Below are positions 50,641 to 59,905 of a DNA stretch of 64,000 bases, piece after piece. The stretch covers positions 329,005-393,004 of the forward strand of contig NZ_FNKG01000002.1 in assembly GCF_900101675.1 (NCBI RefSeq). The letters are read 5' to 3'. The stretch is from Curtobacterium sp. UNCCL20. Its GTDB lineage: Bacteria; Actinomycetota; Actinomycetes; Actinomycetales; Microbacteriaceae. Positions within the stretch are counted from its first letter, which is position 1. Each line of letters opens with the position of its first letter. Below the pieces are notes generated by a model. That model searched no databases and had not been told where the DNA came from. It saw only the letters and a program-made list of their open reading frames with translations. The position numbers and the translations under genes were made by a program.

Positions 50641-52728
50641 TCAGCGCAGGAAGGCCGCGGCGACACCCGCGTCCACCGGCACGTGCAGGCCGGTCGTGTG
50701 CGAGAAGTCGTCGGTGCAGATGGCGTAGACGGCGTTGGCGACGTTCTCCGGCACCACCTCGCGCTTGAGGATCGTCCGCTGGGCGTAGAACTTGCCGAGG
50801 TCCTGCTCGTCGATCCCGTAGGTCTTCGCCCGGTTCGCACCCCAGCCGGAGGCGAAGATGCCCGAGCCGCGGACGACCCCGTCCGGGTTGATGCCGTTGA
50901 CGCGGACGCCGTGCTCGCCGAGTTCGGCCGCGAGCAGCCGGACCTGGTGCGCCTGGTCGGCCTTGGTGGCGGAGTAGGCGATGTTGTTCGGTCCGGCGAA
51001 CACCGAGTTCTTCGACGAGATGTAGACGATGTCGCCGCCGAGCCCCTGCTCGATGAGCACCTTCGCCGCCGCCTTGGACACCAGGAACGAGCCCTTCGCC
51101 ATCACGTCGTGCTGCAGGTCCCAGTCCTGCTCGGTGGTCTCGAGCAGGCTCTTGCTGAGGCTCAGCCCGGCGTTGTTCACGACCAGGTCGAGGCCGCCGA
51201 AGTGGAGCAGCGTCGCCTGCATCGCCCGGTCGATGTCGGCCGCGCTCGTGACGTTCGCGGCGACGCCGATGGCCTGGTCCGGTCCGCCGATCTCGGCCGC
51301 GGCGTGCTGCGCCTTCTGCAGGTCGAGGTCGGCGATGACGACCGCGGCGCCCTCGGCCGCCAGGCGCTTCGCGATGGCCTTGCCGATCCCGGACGCTGCT
51401 CCGGTGACCAGGGCGATGCGCGTCGCGAGCTTCTTGGGGGCGGGCATCCGCTGCAGCTTCGCCTCTTCGAGGGCCCAGTACTCGATCCGGAACTTCTCGG
51501 TCTCGTCGATGGGGGCGTAGGTGCTGACGGACTCGGCACCGCGCATCACGTTGATCGCGTTGACGTAGAACTCACCGGCGACCCGGGCGGTCTGGGCGTC
51601 CTTGCCGTACGAGAACATGCCGACGCCGGGCACCAGCACGATGAGCGGGTCGGCGCCGCGGATCGCCGGACTCGTCGCATCGGCATGACGGTCGTAGTAC
51701 GCCTGGTAGTCCTGGCGGTAGGACGCGTGGAGCTCGCGCAGCCGGGCGATCTGCTCGTCGGTGCTCGCCGTCGCCGGCAGGTCGAGGACGAGCGGCTTGA
51801 CCTTCGTGCGGAGGAAGTGGTCCGGGCAGCTCGTGCCCAGTTCTGCGAGGCGCGGTGCGTGCTCGCTCGCGAGGAAGTCGAGCACGACGTCGGCGTCGGT
51901 GAAGTGGCCCACGACGGGCTTGTCGTGCCCGGCGATGCCGCGGATCGTCGGTGCGAGGGCAGCGGCGCGCGCACGGCGCTCCTCGGTGGGCAGCGCCTCG
52001 AACCCGGCTCGTGTCCCGCCGAACGGGTCGGCCTTCCCGTGCTCCGCGATGTACTGCTCGGCCGTGTCGATGATCCAGCGCGAGTTCGCCTCGGCCTCGT
52101 CGGAGGTGTCGCCCCACGCGGTGATGCCGTGGCCGCCGAGGACGGTGCCGATCGCTTCGGGGTGCTCCCGCTTGATGCGTGCGATGTCGAGGCCGAGCTG
52201 GAACCCGGGCCGACGCCACGGCACCCAGACGACCTTGCCGCCGAAGACCCGCTCGGTCAGCGCGGGGCCGTCGGCCGCGGTGGCGATGGCGATGCCGGCA
52301 TCGGGGTGGAGGTGGTCCACGTGCGCGGCGTCGACGAGGGCGTGCATGGCGGTGTCGATCGACGGCGCGGCACCGCCCTTGCCGTGCAGCGTGTAGTCGA
52401 ACGCGGCGACCATCTCGTCCTCGCGCTCGACGCCGGGGTAGACCGATCGGAGGGCACGGACGCGGTCGAGCCGCAGGACCGCGAGGCCCGCAGGGGTGAG
52501 GGTGCCGAGGTCGCCCCCGGAACCCTTCACCCAGAGCAGCTCCACCGGTTCGCCCGTGACCGGGTCGGTGTCGGTGCCCTTCGCGGAGGTGTTCCCGCCG
52601 GCGTAGTTCGTGATCCGCGGATCCGAACCGAGCGCGTTCGAGCGCGCGATGAGCGCACTGATCGTCGTGTCTGCGTCCGTGCGCTGCGTTGCGGGGTCCA
52701 CCCGTGCCTCCAGGCTCGTGTCGGTCAT
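50641..52728 (-). CDS. rhaD: Bifunctional rhamnulose-1-phosphate aldolase / lactaldehyde dehydrogenase
   Basis: Two-domain enzyme of 695 residues. The N-terminal class II aldolase half splits rhamnulose 1-phosphate into DHAP and L-lactaldehyde (NYAGGNTSAK; DHLHPDAG metal ligands). The C-terminal short-chain dehydrogenase has TGAASGIG (442-449) for NAD binding and YSATK as the active site, and oxidises lactaldehyde to lactate. This fusion, known as RhaD-ADH or RhaEW, is characteristic of actinobacteria and some firmicutes. It sits between rhaI (34 nt) and rhaB. Confidence 0.95.
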   Translation of the reverse strand: MTDTSLEARVDPATQRTDADTTISALIARSNALGSDPRITNYAGGNTSAKGTDTDPVTGEPVELLWVKGSGGDLGTLTPAGLAVLRLDRVRALRSVYPGVEREDEMVAAFDYTLHGKGGAAPSIDTAMHALVDAAHVDHLHPDAGIAIATAADGPALTERVFGGKVVWVPWRRPGFQLGLDIARIKREHPEAIGTVLGGHGITAWGDTSDEAEANSRWIIDTAEQYIAEHGKADPFGGTRAGFEALPTEERRARAAALAPTIRGIAGHDKPVVGHFTDADVVLDFLASEHAPRLAELGTSCPDHFLRTKVKPLVLDLPATASTDEQIARLRELHASYRQDYQAYYDRHADATSPAIRGADPLIVLVPGVGMFSYGKDAQTARVAGEFYVNAINVMRGAESVSTYAPIDETEKFRIEYWALEEAKLQRMPAPKKLATRIALVTGAASGIGKAIAKRLAAEGAAVVIADLDLQKAQHAAAEIGGPDQAIGVAANVTSAADIDRAMQATLLHFGGLDLVVNNAGLSLSKSLLETTEQDWDLQHDVMAKGSFLVSKAAAKVLIEQGLGGDIVYISSKNSVFAGPNNIAYSATKADQAHQVRLLAAELGEHGVRVNGINPDGVVRGSGIFASGWGANRAKTYGIDEQDLGKFYAQRTILKREVVPENVANAVYAICTDDFSHTTGLHVPVDAGVAAAFLR

Positions 52729-52762
52729 GCTGCGTTCGTTCCCTCGTCTCGTGCGGACGCCG

Positions 52763-53932
52763 TCAGGCGCCCCAGCCGGCCTGCACGCCGCCGACCCGGT
52801 CCGCGGCGATCGACTGCTGGTAGCCCGACTCGAGGTACGCGCGCATCGGGTTCGCCGGCAGCCCGCGGGACTCCCGCCAGGCGGCGAGGTCCTTCCGGAC
52901 GTCGGTCTGGTACGCGTCCATGAAGATCTCGTTCGCGCCGAGGACGTCGTGGGCCTCCTGTGCGGCGGTCAGTGCGACGCGGTCGAGGAGCAGCGCGCGG
53001 GCCGTCATCTCCTGCACGTTCAGCACCGAGCGGATCTGCCCGGGGATCTTGTCCTCGATGTTGTGGCACTGGTCGAGCATGAACGCGACGTCGGGGTTGT
53101 CGTAGCCGCCGCCGCGGATCACCTCGACGAGGATGCGGAACAGCTGGAACGGGTCCGCCGCCCCGACGATGAGGTCGTCGTCGGCGTAGAAGCGCGAGTT
53201 GAAGTCGAAGCTGCCGAGCTTCCCGAGGCGCAGCAGCTGCATCACGATGAACTCGATGTTCGTGCCGGGGGCGTGGTGGCCGGTGTCGAGGCACACCATC
53301 GCCTTCGGCCCGAGCGCTGCCGTCTGCACGTAGCTCGTGCCCCAGTCCGGGACGTCCGTGTGGTAGAACGACGGCTCGAAGAACTTGTACTCGAGCACCA
53401 GGCGCTGGTCCGGGCCGAGCCGGTCGTAGATCGTGCTGAGCGACTCGTGGAGGCGGTCCTGGCGGGAGCGCATGTCCTCCTGGCCGGGGTAGTTGGAGCC
53501 CTCGGCGAGCCAGATCTTCAGGTCGCGGCTCCCCGTGGCGTCCATCACGTCGATGCAGCGCAGGTGGTGGTCGATCGCCTTCTGCCGGATCGTCTCGTCG
53601 ACGTGGGTCAGCGCGCCGAACTTGTAGTCGTCGTCCTGGAAGGTGTTCGAGTTCACCGTGCCGAGGGCGACGCCGTGCTCCTCGGCGTGGCGCTTGAGGT
53701 CGGCGAAGTCGTCCACGAGGTCCCACGGGATGTGCAGCGCGACGGTCGGGGCGAGGCCGGTGTACTCGTGCACCTTGGCGGCGTCGGCGATCTTCTCGTA
53801 GGGGTCGCGCGGGGTGCCCGGGGTGCTGAACACCTTGAAGCGGGTGCCGGAGTTGCCGAAGGCCCAGCTCGGCAGCTCGATCGCCTGCCGGGCCAGTTGC
53901 TCCGCGATGGAGCTGAAGCTGGCTGATGTCAT
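52763..53932 (-). CDS. rhaI: L-rhamnose isomerase, Streptomyces/Gram-positive subtype
   Basis: Isomerase converting L-rhamnose to L-rhamnulose, 389 residues, TIM-barrel. It has the RhaI segments ELPSWAFGNSGTRFKVF, LEYKFFEPSFYHTDVPDWGT and CLDTGHHAPGTNIEF, with metal ligands expected in these E/D/H positions. ATG 53932 follows GAGGAAG at good spacing. It is the first gene of the operon rhaI-rhaD-rhaB-lldD. A LacI-type palindrome TGAATCGTTTCA lies 24 bp upstream. Confidence 0.94.
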   Translation of the reverse strand: MTSASFSSIAEQLARQAIELPSWAFGNSGTRFKVFSTPGTPRDPYEKIADAAKVHEYTGLAPTVALHIPWDLVDDFADLKRHAEEHGVALGTVNSNTFQDDDYKFGALTHVDETIRQKAIDHHLRCIDVMDATGSRDLKIWLAEGSNYPGQEDMRSRQDRLHESLSTIYDRLGPDQRLVLEYKFFEPSFYHTDVPDWGTSYVQTAALGPKAMVCLDTGHHAPGTNIEFIVMQLLRLGKLGSFDFNSRFYADDDLIVGAADPFQLFRILVEVIRGGGYDNPDVAFMLDQCHNIEDKIPGQIRSVLNVQEMTARALLLDRVALTAAQEAHDVLGANEIFMDAYQTDVRKDLAAWRESRGLPANPMRAYLESGYQQSIAADRVGGVQAGWGA

Positions 53933-53955
53933 CGTTGCACTTCCTCGTGGTCGAT

Positions 53956-53967
53956 TGAATCGTTTCA
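53956..53967. promoter_or_regulatory. LacI-family operator of the rhamnose operon
   Basis: TGAATCGTTTCA has a central CpG and lies just upstream of rhaI. It is the exact reverse complement of the site TGAAACGATTCA at 62873, before the MFS gene. Confidence 0.75.
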
Positions 53968-54070
53968 TACGGTACGCGCCGGTGGCGTCCCGCGCAACCC
54001 GGGGGTTGGTGGGCCGGGGCTTGCTGGGGTGGGGGCTGGTGGGTCGGGCTGGGGTGGGGTGGGGTGGGGT

Positions 54071-54140
54071 GCAAAACACCGGTGTTCGTCCGCCAAACAC
54101 ACGCATACCGAGGTGCGGCACACGAACACCGGTGTTTTGC
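54071..54140. terminator. Nested palindromic terminator after the rhamnosidase operon
   Basis: GCAAAACACCGGTGTTCGT (54071-54089) and its perfect 19-nt complement (54122-54140) form a large hairpin; each arm contains the self-complementary ACACCGGTGT. It follows the GH78 stop codon on the minus strand, within the 283-bp gap before rhaI. Nothing else is seen in that gap except the operator and G-rich repeats. Confidence 0.65.
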
Positions 54141-54215
54141 GGGGAAAGAAGCCCACCCGGGGACCGCCGGCCTCGGGGACCCCGCCCCCGGGGACCGCCC
54201 GCCCCGGGGACCGCC

Positions 54216-56528
54216 CTACCCGGCGGGGACGGCGGCCGGCGCGCGGAACTCGTGCGTGCCGCCCGACACCTGCTGCTCCGCCAGACCCGGCAGCCGCACG
54301 ACCGCCGTGACCCCCGCAGGCACCTCCGCCCGGACGACGAGCTCGCCGTCGACGAGCTCCCACCGCACCGCGACGTGCCCGTGCACGGTGTCGAGCGAGG
54401 TCGACGCCCACGTCAGCCCACCGCCCGGCTGCGGCGCCACGAGGACGGACGAGTACCCCGGAGACAGCGGCGCGAGACCACCCACCACCCGGTGCATCCA
54501 GTCCGCCACGGCCCCGAGGGCGTAGTGGTTGAACGAGGTCATCTCACCCGGGTTGATCGTGCCGTCCGGCAGCATCGAGTCCCACCGCTCCCACACCGTC
54601 GTCGCACCCATCGTCACCGGGTACAGCCACGACGGGCACTCGGTCTGCAGCAGCAGCCGGTAGGCGTCGTCCAGGTGCCCGGTCTGGCTCAGCGCGTCGG
54701 TGATGAACGGCGTTCCCGCGAAGCCCGTCGAGATCCGGTACCCGGACGCCTCGACCAGCTCGGCGAGCCGGTCGCCGGCCACGGCCTGCTCCTGCTCGGA
54801 CAGGATCCCGAACACGATCGCCAGCGTGTACACCGTGGTCGCGTCCGACAGGATCCGGCCGTCGTCCTGCAGGTAGTGGGTGCGGAAGCCGGCCTGGAGG
54901 CGCGCGGCCAGTTCCCGGAACTCGGCCGCCTCCTCCTCGTGGCCGCCGAGCAGGTCGGCCGCCTCCGCCACGATGGTGGCGGACCGGAAGGCGCAGATCG
55001 TCGCGACGACTCCCTTGTCGGCCTTCGCGGCGGCCGGGTCCTCCGGCGGGGCGTCGGGGTCGAGCCAGTCGCCGAACTGGAACACCGTGTCCCAGAGGTC
55101 CTCGGGCGACAGGTGGTCGCGGATCCGGCGGAGGTGGGCGGACATCGAGTCGAACTGCTCCTCGAGGACGGCCGTGTCGCCGTACGCCTGGTACAGCGTC
55201 CATGGCACCCAGACCCCGGCGTCCGACCAGATCGCGGTCGCGTCCGGCTTCCCGAAGTCCTCGGCGGGGGAGTACTTCAGGACGTCCGGCACCACGAAGG
55301 GGATGACCCCCTCGGCGTGCTGCTGCTCCAGCCAGACGTCCCGGAGCCAGTCGCCGAGGAACGTGCGGGTGTCGAACAGGTACGACGCCGTCGGTGCGAA
55401 CGCGGCGATGTCGCCCGTCCAGCCGAGGCGTTCGTCGCGCTGCGGGCAGTCCGTCGGGACGCTGAGGAAGTTGCCCTGCATGCCCCGCACCACGTTGTCG
55501 TGGAACGTCTTGAGCAGCTCGTGGCTCGAGTCGAACGTGCCGGTGCGGGTGAGGTCCGACCCGACCTGCACGGCGGTGATCGCGGTCCGCAGTTCGTCGA
55601 GCGTGCCGGGCCAGCCGTCGACCTGCGCGTACCGGAAGCCGTGGAACGTGAAGCGCGGCTCGAACCGGTCCTCGCCGCCGCTCAGGGTGAAGTGGTCCGT
55701 CGCCTTCGCCGACCGCAGCGGCCGGGTGCCGAGCTCGTCGTGCTCGAGCACCTCGGCGTGCCGCAGGGTCAGCACGGTGCCGGCCGCACCGCTCGCCGCG
55801 ACGCGGAGCCAGCCGACGAGGTTCACGCCGAAGTCGATGAGGGTGGCACCGGAGGGGCTCGTCCAGATCTCCACCGGGGCGATCTCGGCGAGGGGCCGGA
55901 CCGGGGGCACGGTGTCGGCGACGAGCTCGCGCGCACCGGTGTCGACCGTGTGCACGGCGCTGGTGCGGCCGGGGTGCCCCTCGACGCTCGGGGTCGTGAC
56001 GGACCCCGGCGTCAGGAACGAGCCGTCGCGCAGCCGGGCGTCGATGTCCTCGCCGTCGTACAGCTGGTCCGCGGTGATCGCACTCGACAGCGCCTGCCAG
56101 TCGGTGTCCGTCACGACGGTCTGCACGTGGCCGTCCTCGAACGTGATCCGGAGTTCGGCGAAGCCGGCACGCTCGTCCGTGTACCAGCCGCCACCGCCGC
56201 CCCACGCGAGCCGCCCGGCGGCCCAGCCGTTCCCGATGACGAGCGCGAGGACCGCGGCGTCGCCGGGGTTCGTCGCCGACAGGTGCGACGTGACGTCGTG
56301 GGAGGCGACGCGGATGCGCCACTCGTAACTCGTCCACCCCGGTTCGAGCAGGTGGTCGGAGACGCGCTGCCCGCCGAGCCAGCCCTCGACGACGCCGAGG
56401 GCACTGAGGTCGAGGGTCGCGCTGGTGACGGGGCCGTGGCCCTCGTCGAGTGTGAACTCCCGGCGCAGGATCGGTGCGCTCCCGAGGTCGTCGTCGCTCG
56501 CGATGAACGATGCGGTCCAGGTGGTCAT
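54216..56528 (-). CDS. GH78 alpha-L-rhamnosidase
   Basis: Large hydrolase of 770 residues releasing L-rhamnose from rhamnosides. The signature DCPQRDERLGWTGD (360-373) carries the catalytic acid region of GH78. An N-terminal beta-sandwich lectin-like domain and C-terminal beta domain flank the alpha/alpha-barrel. No signal peptide, so it acts in the cytoplasm on imported rhamnosides or rhamno-oligosaccharides. AAAGGA precedes ATG 56528. It is the last gene of the binding protein-permease-permease operon and supplies rhamnose to RhaI. Confidence 0.94.
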   Translation of the reverse strand: MTTWTASFIASDDDLGSAPILRREFTLDEGHGPVTSATLDLSALGVVEGWLGGQRVSDHLLEPGWTSYEWRIRVASHDVTSHLSATNPGDAAVLALVIGNGWAAGRLAWGGGGGWYTDERAGFAELRITFEDGHVQTVVTDTDWQALSSAITADQLYDGEDIDARLRDGSFLTPGSVTTPSVEGHPGRTSAVHTVDTGARELVADTVPPVRPLAEIAPVEIWTSPSGATLIDFGVNLVGWLRVAASGAAGTVLTLRHAEVLEHDELGTRPLRSAKATDHFTLSGGEDRFEPRFTFHGFRYAQVDGWPGTLDELRTAITAVQVGSDLTRTGTFDSSHELLKTFHDNVVRGMQGNFLSVPTDCPQRDERLGWTGDIAAFAPTASYLFDTRTFLGDWLRDVWLEQQHAEGVIPFVVPDVLKYSPAEDFGKPDATAIWSDAGVWVPWTLYQAYGDTAVLEEQFDSMSAHLRRIRDHLSPEDLWDTVFQFGDWLDPDAPPEDPAAAKADKGVVATICAFRSATIVAEAADLLGGHEEEAAEFRELAARLQAGFRTHYLQDDGRILSDATTVYTLAIVFGILSEQEQAVAGDRLAELVEASGYRISTGFAGTPFITDALSQTGHLDDAYRLLLQTECPSWLYPVTMGATTVWERWDSMLPDGTINPGEMTSFNHYALGAVADWMHRVVGGLAPLSPGYSSVLVAPQPGGGLTWASTSLDTVHGHVAVRWELVDGELVVRAEVPAGVTAVVRLPGLAEQQVSGGTHEFRAPAAVPAG

Positions 56529-56650
56529 GTGGTGTGGTCCTTTCACCGGGCCGGTCGTCGTCGACCGGTGCGGGGTCGTGGGGCCCGGCCGTCTCGTCCG
56601 GGCGGGCGCCCCGGCGGAGGCGGGTCGTGCCTCCAGGCCGGGGTCGGGCG

Positions 56651-57532
56651 TCAGCCCTTGACGGCGCCGCTGGTCATGCCGGCGACGATCTGACGGTTGA
56701 AGAAGATGTACAGGATCAGCGGCGGGATCGTGATGAGCAGCACGTCGGTGAACAGCAGGTTGAGCTGGCTGACTGACTGGCTCTGGAACGAGTACAGCGT
56801 CTGCTGCACGGTGGCGTTCTCGGATCCGGGAAGGAAGTACAGCGGGTTCGTGAAGTCGTTGAACACCGTCACCGACTGCACGAGCACGACCGTGATGATG
56901 ACCGGCTTGAGCAGCGGCAGCACGACCCCGAAGAACAGGCGGATCGGTCCGGCGCCGTCGAGCACGGCGGCTTCGTCGAGCTCCTTCGGGATCGTCGCGA
57001 CGAACGCCCGGAAGAGCAGGATGCAGAACGACAGGCCGAACGTCGCCTCGATGAGGATCATCCCGCCCATCGTCTTGAACAGGTTGAGCCCCTGCAGCAC
57101 CCAGATCGTGGGGACGATCGCGGGCGGGACGATGAGGCCGGCGAGGACGAAGAAGTTGATCACGCCGTTCCACTTGCTCGGCCGCCGCTGCAGGACGTAG
57201 CCGACCATCGCGGAGAACACCACCATGATGATGACGCTCCCCACGGTGAGGACGGCGCTGTTCATGAACGCCCGGAGGATGCCGCCGTCGCCGGTCTGGA
57301 GCACCGTGACGAGGTTCTGCCACAGCTGCCACTGGGCCGGCAGGGTGAAGCCGAGCTGGTTCGCCTCGGCCGGCGACTTCGCGGCCTGGAGCAGGACGAA
57401 GAGGAACGGCACGAGGAACACGACGAAGCTGACGACGATGGCGATCGAACCGATCACCCACTTGCGGGTCCGCCCGGGGTGACGACCGCGCGGGGCGGCC
57501 GGGGCCAGGCGCGGGGTGGCGATGGTGGTCAC
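56651..57532 (-). CDS. Rhamnoside ABC transporter permease, MalG type
   Basis: Membrane permease of 293 residues with six helices; the EAA loop reads LDEAAVLDGAGPIRLFFGVVLPLL and the C-terminus FFNRQIVAGMTSGAVKG is typical. GTG 57532 overlaps the upstream permease stop. A 122-bp gap, without a strong hairpin, separates it from the rhamnosidase. Confidence 0.92.
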   Translation of the reverse strand: MTTIATPRLAPAAPRGRHPGRTRKWVIGSIAIVVSFVVFLVPFLFVLLQAAKSPAEANQLGFTLPAQWQLWQNLVTVLQTGDGGILRAFMNSAVLTVGSVIIMVVFSAMVGYVLQRRPSKWNGVINFFVLAGLIVPPAIVPTIWVLQGLNLFKTMGGMILIEATFGLSFCILLFRAFVATIPKELDEAAVLDGAGPIRLFFGVVLPLLKPVIITVVLVQSVTVFNDFTNPLYFLPGSENATVQQTLYSFQSQSVSQLNLLFTDVLLITIPPLILYIFFNRQIVAGMTSGAVKG

Positions 57533-58458
57533 AGGTCCGCCTCCTTGCGGTTGATGAGCCACGAGATCGGGACCATGATCGCCGTCACCACGACGAACAA
57601 CACGACGTTGCCCGCGGTCGACAGCCCGTAGAACCCGGCCTGGTACTGCTTGTAGATCACACTCGCGATGACGTCGCTGGTGAACCCTGGTCCACCGCCG
57701 GTCATCGCCCAGATGAGGTCGAACGACCGCAGGCCACCGATGAGCGACAGGATGATGACCGTCCCCATCGCCGGCCGGGACAGCGGCAGCGTGATGTTCT
57801 TGAAGATCGTCCACGCGCTCGCGCCGTCGACGCGGGCCGCCTCGAAGTACTCCTGGGGGATCGCCACGATGCCGGCGATGAAGATGAGCGTCGCGATGCC
57901 GACGCCCTTCCAGACGTCCACCGCGGCGACGCTCCAGAGTGCGAGGGCCGGGTCGGTCAGCCACCCCGGAGTGGGGAGGCCGACCGAACCGAGGACGCCG
58001 TTGATGATCCCGTGGAACGGGTCCATCAGCGCCTTGAACGTGATGCCGATGCCGATGGTCGACACCAGCACGGGGAAGAACACCACCGCCCGGAGGTACC
58101 CGCGCCCGAGCACGGGACTCGTGAGGAGCAGGGCGAGGGCGAGTCCGAGGACCACCTTCGCCGCGCTCGTCACGAACCCGTACTCGAAGGTGTGCACGAA
58201 CCCGGAGAGCAACTGCGGGTCCTGGAAGAACCGGACGAAGTTGTCGAAGCCGATGAAGGTCTGGTCGAACAGCGTCCAGCGGGTGAGCGAGAAGTAGAAC
58301 CCCGCGAAGGTCGGGACCGCGAAGAACACGACGTAGAGCGCGATCGCCGGGATGAAGAACCACGCCGGGTAGAAGGAACGCATCCGCTTGCGTGCGGGTC
58401 CGGGGCCGGCCTTCGTCGTCTTCGGCGGGGCCACCGCCGTCGTGAGTGTCGCGGTCAC
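57529..58458 (-). CDS. Rhamnoside ABC transporter permease, MalF type
   Basis: Membrane permease of 309 residues. The start is taken as GTG 58458, 4 nt after the binding-protein stop. It has a short basic tail, then the first helix FIPAIALYVVFFAVPTFAGF. The EAA loop is YFEAARVDGASAWTIFKNITLPL, and AMTGGGPGFTSDVIA is the family signature. It pairs with the MalG-type permease; the ATPase is presumably shared and encoded elsewhere. Confidence 0.92.
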   Translation of the reverse strand: MTATLTTAVAPPKTTKAGPGPARKRMRSFYPAWFFIPAIALYVVFFAVPTFAGFYFSLTRWTLFDQTFIGFDNFVRFFQDPQLLSGFVHTFEYGFVTSAAKVVLGLALALLLTSPVLGRGYLRAVVFFPVLVSTIGIGITFKALMDPFHGIINGVLGSVGLPTPGWLTDPALALWSVAAVDVWKGVGIATLIFIAGIVAIPQEYFEAARVDGASAWTIFKNITLPLSRPAMGTVIILSLIGGLRSFDLIWAMTGGGPGFTSDVIASVIYKQYQAGFYGLSTAGNVVLFVVVTAIMVPISWLINRKEADL

Positions 58459-58462
58459 CGGA

Positions 58463-59785
58463 TCACCAGCCCTTGATGCCGAGCTGCTGGGCCTGCTGCA
58501 CGACGTCCTGGTCGTACTGCTTCGCACCCGTGGCGGCCGACGAGATCCCGGAGCCGACCTGCACGCAGATCTTCTCGAGGTTCGGGCCCTTGATGGGGGA
58601 GAGGAACTCGAGTGCCGGCGATGCCTTGCCGTCGTCGAGGTACTTCTGCAGGTCGCCGATCATCGACGGGACCGAGTCCGGCAGGGTGCACGTCGAGATG
58701 ACGTACGGGCCACCGGGCGTCCCGGTGTCGTTCTGCACCTTGCAGCCCTCGGACGAGTTCGCGAAGGCGATGAACTTCTTCGCGGCCGCGAGCTTGTCAC
58801 CCGTGGACGTCTTCGGGATGTAGAGGCCGTTCGGCTCCCAGATGGTGAGGTTCGTGTCGTCGGCGTTCTCGGCCGGCAGGGCGAACGCGCCGATGTCGTT
58901 CACGGCGTCCGGGCTGTCCTGCTGGAGGGTCGAGATCGCGTTCGTCAGCATCGGGTACTGCGCCCCGGTGCCGTCGGCCAGCATCTTCAGGCCGTTCGCC
59001 TGGGTCGCAGACGCGTAGTCCTTGTTGACGAGGTCCTTGTCCTTGACCTCGGCGAGGTGCTGGAACCCGGCGAGCGCCGGTGCCTTCGCGTAGGACTCCT
59101 TGTGCTTCGTGTACTGCGTGGCCCAGTTCTTCTGCTGCGCCGTGATGTTCGCGAAGTCACCGAGGACGAACAGCTGGCTGGTCCAGGTGTCGCCGTAGGT
59201 CTGGATGATCGGGTCGACACCCGAGGCCTTGATCTTCTCGCTGTTGCTGATGAACTCGTCCCACGTGGTGGGGACGCTCAGGCCGAGCTTCTCGTAGACC
59301 TTCTTGTTGTACATCACGCCGCCGCCGAAGCTGGTCCCGAACGGGGCGCCGTACATGCCCTTGTCGGTGCTGACGACCTTGGTGAACTGCGGGTCGACGT
59401 TCTTCGCCCACTTCTGGTCGGAGAGGTCGACGAGCGTGTTGTCCGGGTTGAGCGCCTGCATGAGCGACCCGGAGTTGTAGTTGAAGACGTCGGCCATCTC
59501 GCCGGTCGACAGCTGGGTCTTCACGAGGTTGTCGCCGTCGGTGCCCTGGGGGCGGGTGTCGAACTTGACCGTGACGTTCGGGTTGGCCTTCTCGAACGCG
59601 GCGATGAGGGGCTTCGCGGTGGCGGCCGTGGCGGCGGAGTTGTCCGCCTGGTAGGTGATCTGCACCTTCCCGCCGCTGCTGCCGGTGTCGGCGGAGCCGC
59701 CCGACGAACAGGCGGCCAGGCCGCCGATGAGGACCGTGGCGCCGCCGATGGCGAGCAACCTGGTGGTCAGGGAGCGAGCTGACAT
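58463..59785 (-). CDS. Rhamnoside-binding lipoprotein, ABC family 1 type
   Basis: Extracytoplasmic receptor of 440 residues with a Sec lipoprotein signal (TRLLAIGGATVLIGGLAAC, Cys26). The body follows SBP family 1 (LIAAFEKANPNVTVKFDTRPQG; GAPFGTSFGGGVMYNKKVYEKLGLSVPTTWDEF). First gene of the rhamnoside importer and GH78 operon. Two LacI-type sites lie within 140 bp upstream. The cargo assignment is inferred from GH78 and the shared operator type. Confidence 0.91.
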   Translation of the reverse strand: MSARSLTTRLLAIGGATVLIGGLAACSSGGSADTGSSGGKVQITYQADNSAATAATAKPLIAAFEKANPNVTVKFDTRPQGTDGDNLVKTQLSTGEMADVFNYNSGSLMQALNPDNTLVDLSDQKWAKNVDPQFTKVVSTDKGMYGAPFGTSFGGGVMYNKKVYEKLGLSVPTTWDEFISNSEKIKASGVDPIIQTYGDTWTSQLFVLGDFANITAQQKNWATQYTKHKESYAKAPALAGFQHLAEVKDKDLVNKDYASATQANGLKMLADGTGAQYPMLTNAISTLQQDSPDAVNDIGAFALPAENADDTNLTIWEPNGLYIPKTSTGDKLAAAKKFIAFANSSEGCKVQNDTGTPGGPYVISTCTLPDSVPSMIGDLQKYLDDGKASPALEFLSPIKGPNLEKICVQVGSGISSAATGAKQYDQDVVQQAQQLGIKGW

Positions 59786-59873
59786 TCCTTACCTCCTCGT
59801 AAGGCCCGGGGCGGGGTACCCCGGGGTGAAACGGACCCGGTCCCCGCTCCGCTGCGGGTTCCGGTGCTGCTGT

Positions 59874-59887
59874 TTAGAACGTTTCAA
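59874..59887. promoter_or_regulatory. LacI-family operator 1 of the rhamnoside importer operon
   Basis: TTAGAACGTTTCAA is an imperfect LacI palindrome around a CpG; its right half (CGTTTCA) matches the rhaI operator exactly. Confidence 0.65.
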
Positions 59888-59905
59888 TCGGAATGGAACC
59901 ACGTG

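Noticed and set aside
56529-57461. Rhamnosidase start far upstream, giving about 1081 residues
   Set aside because: The upstream part is an antisense-type frame over the permease gene; ATG 56528 has a ribosome-binding site and GH78-like N-terminus.
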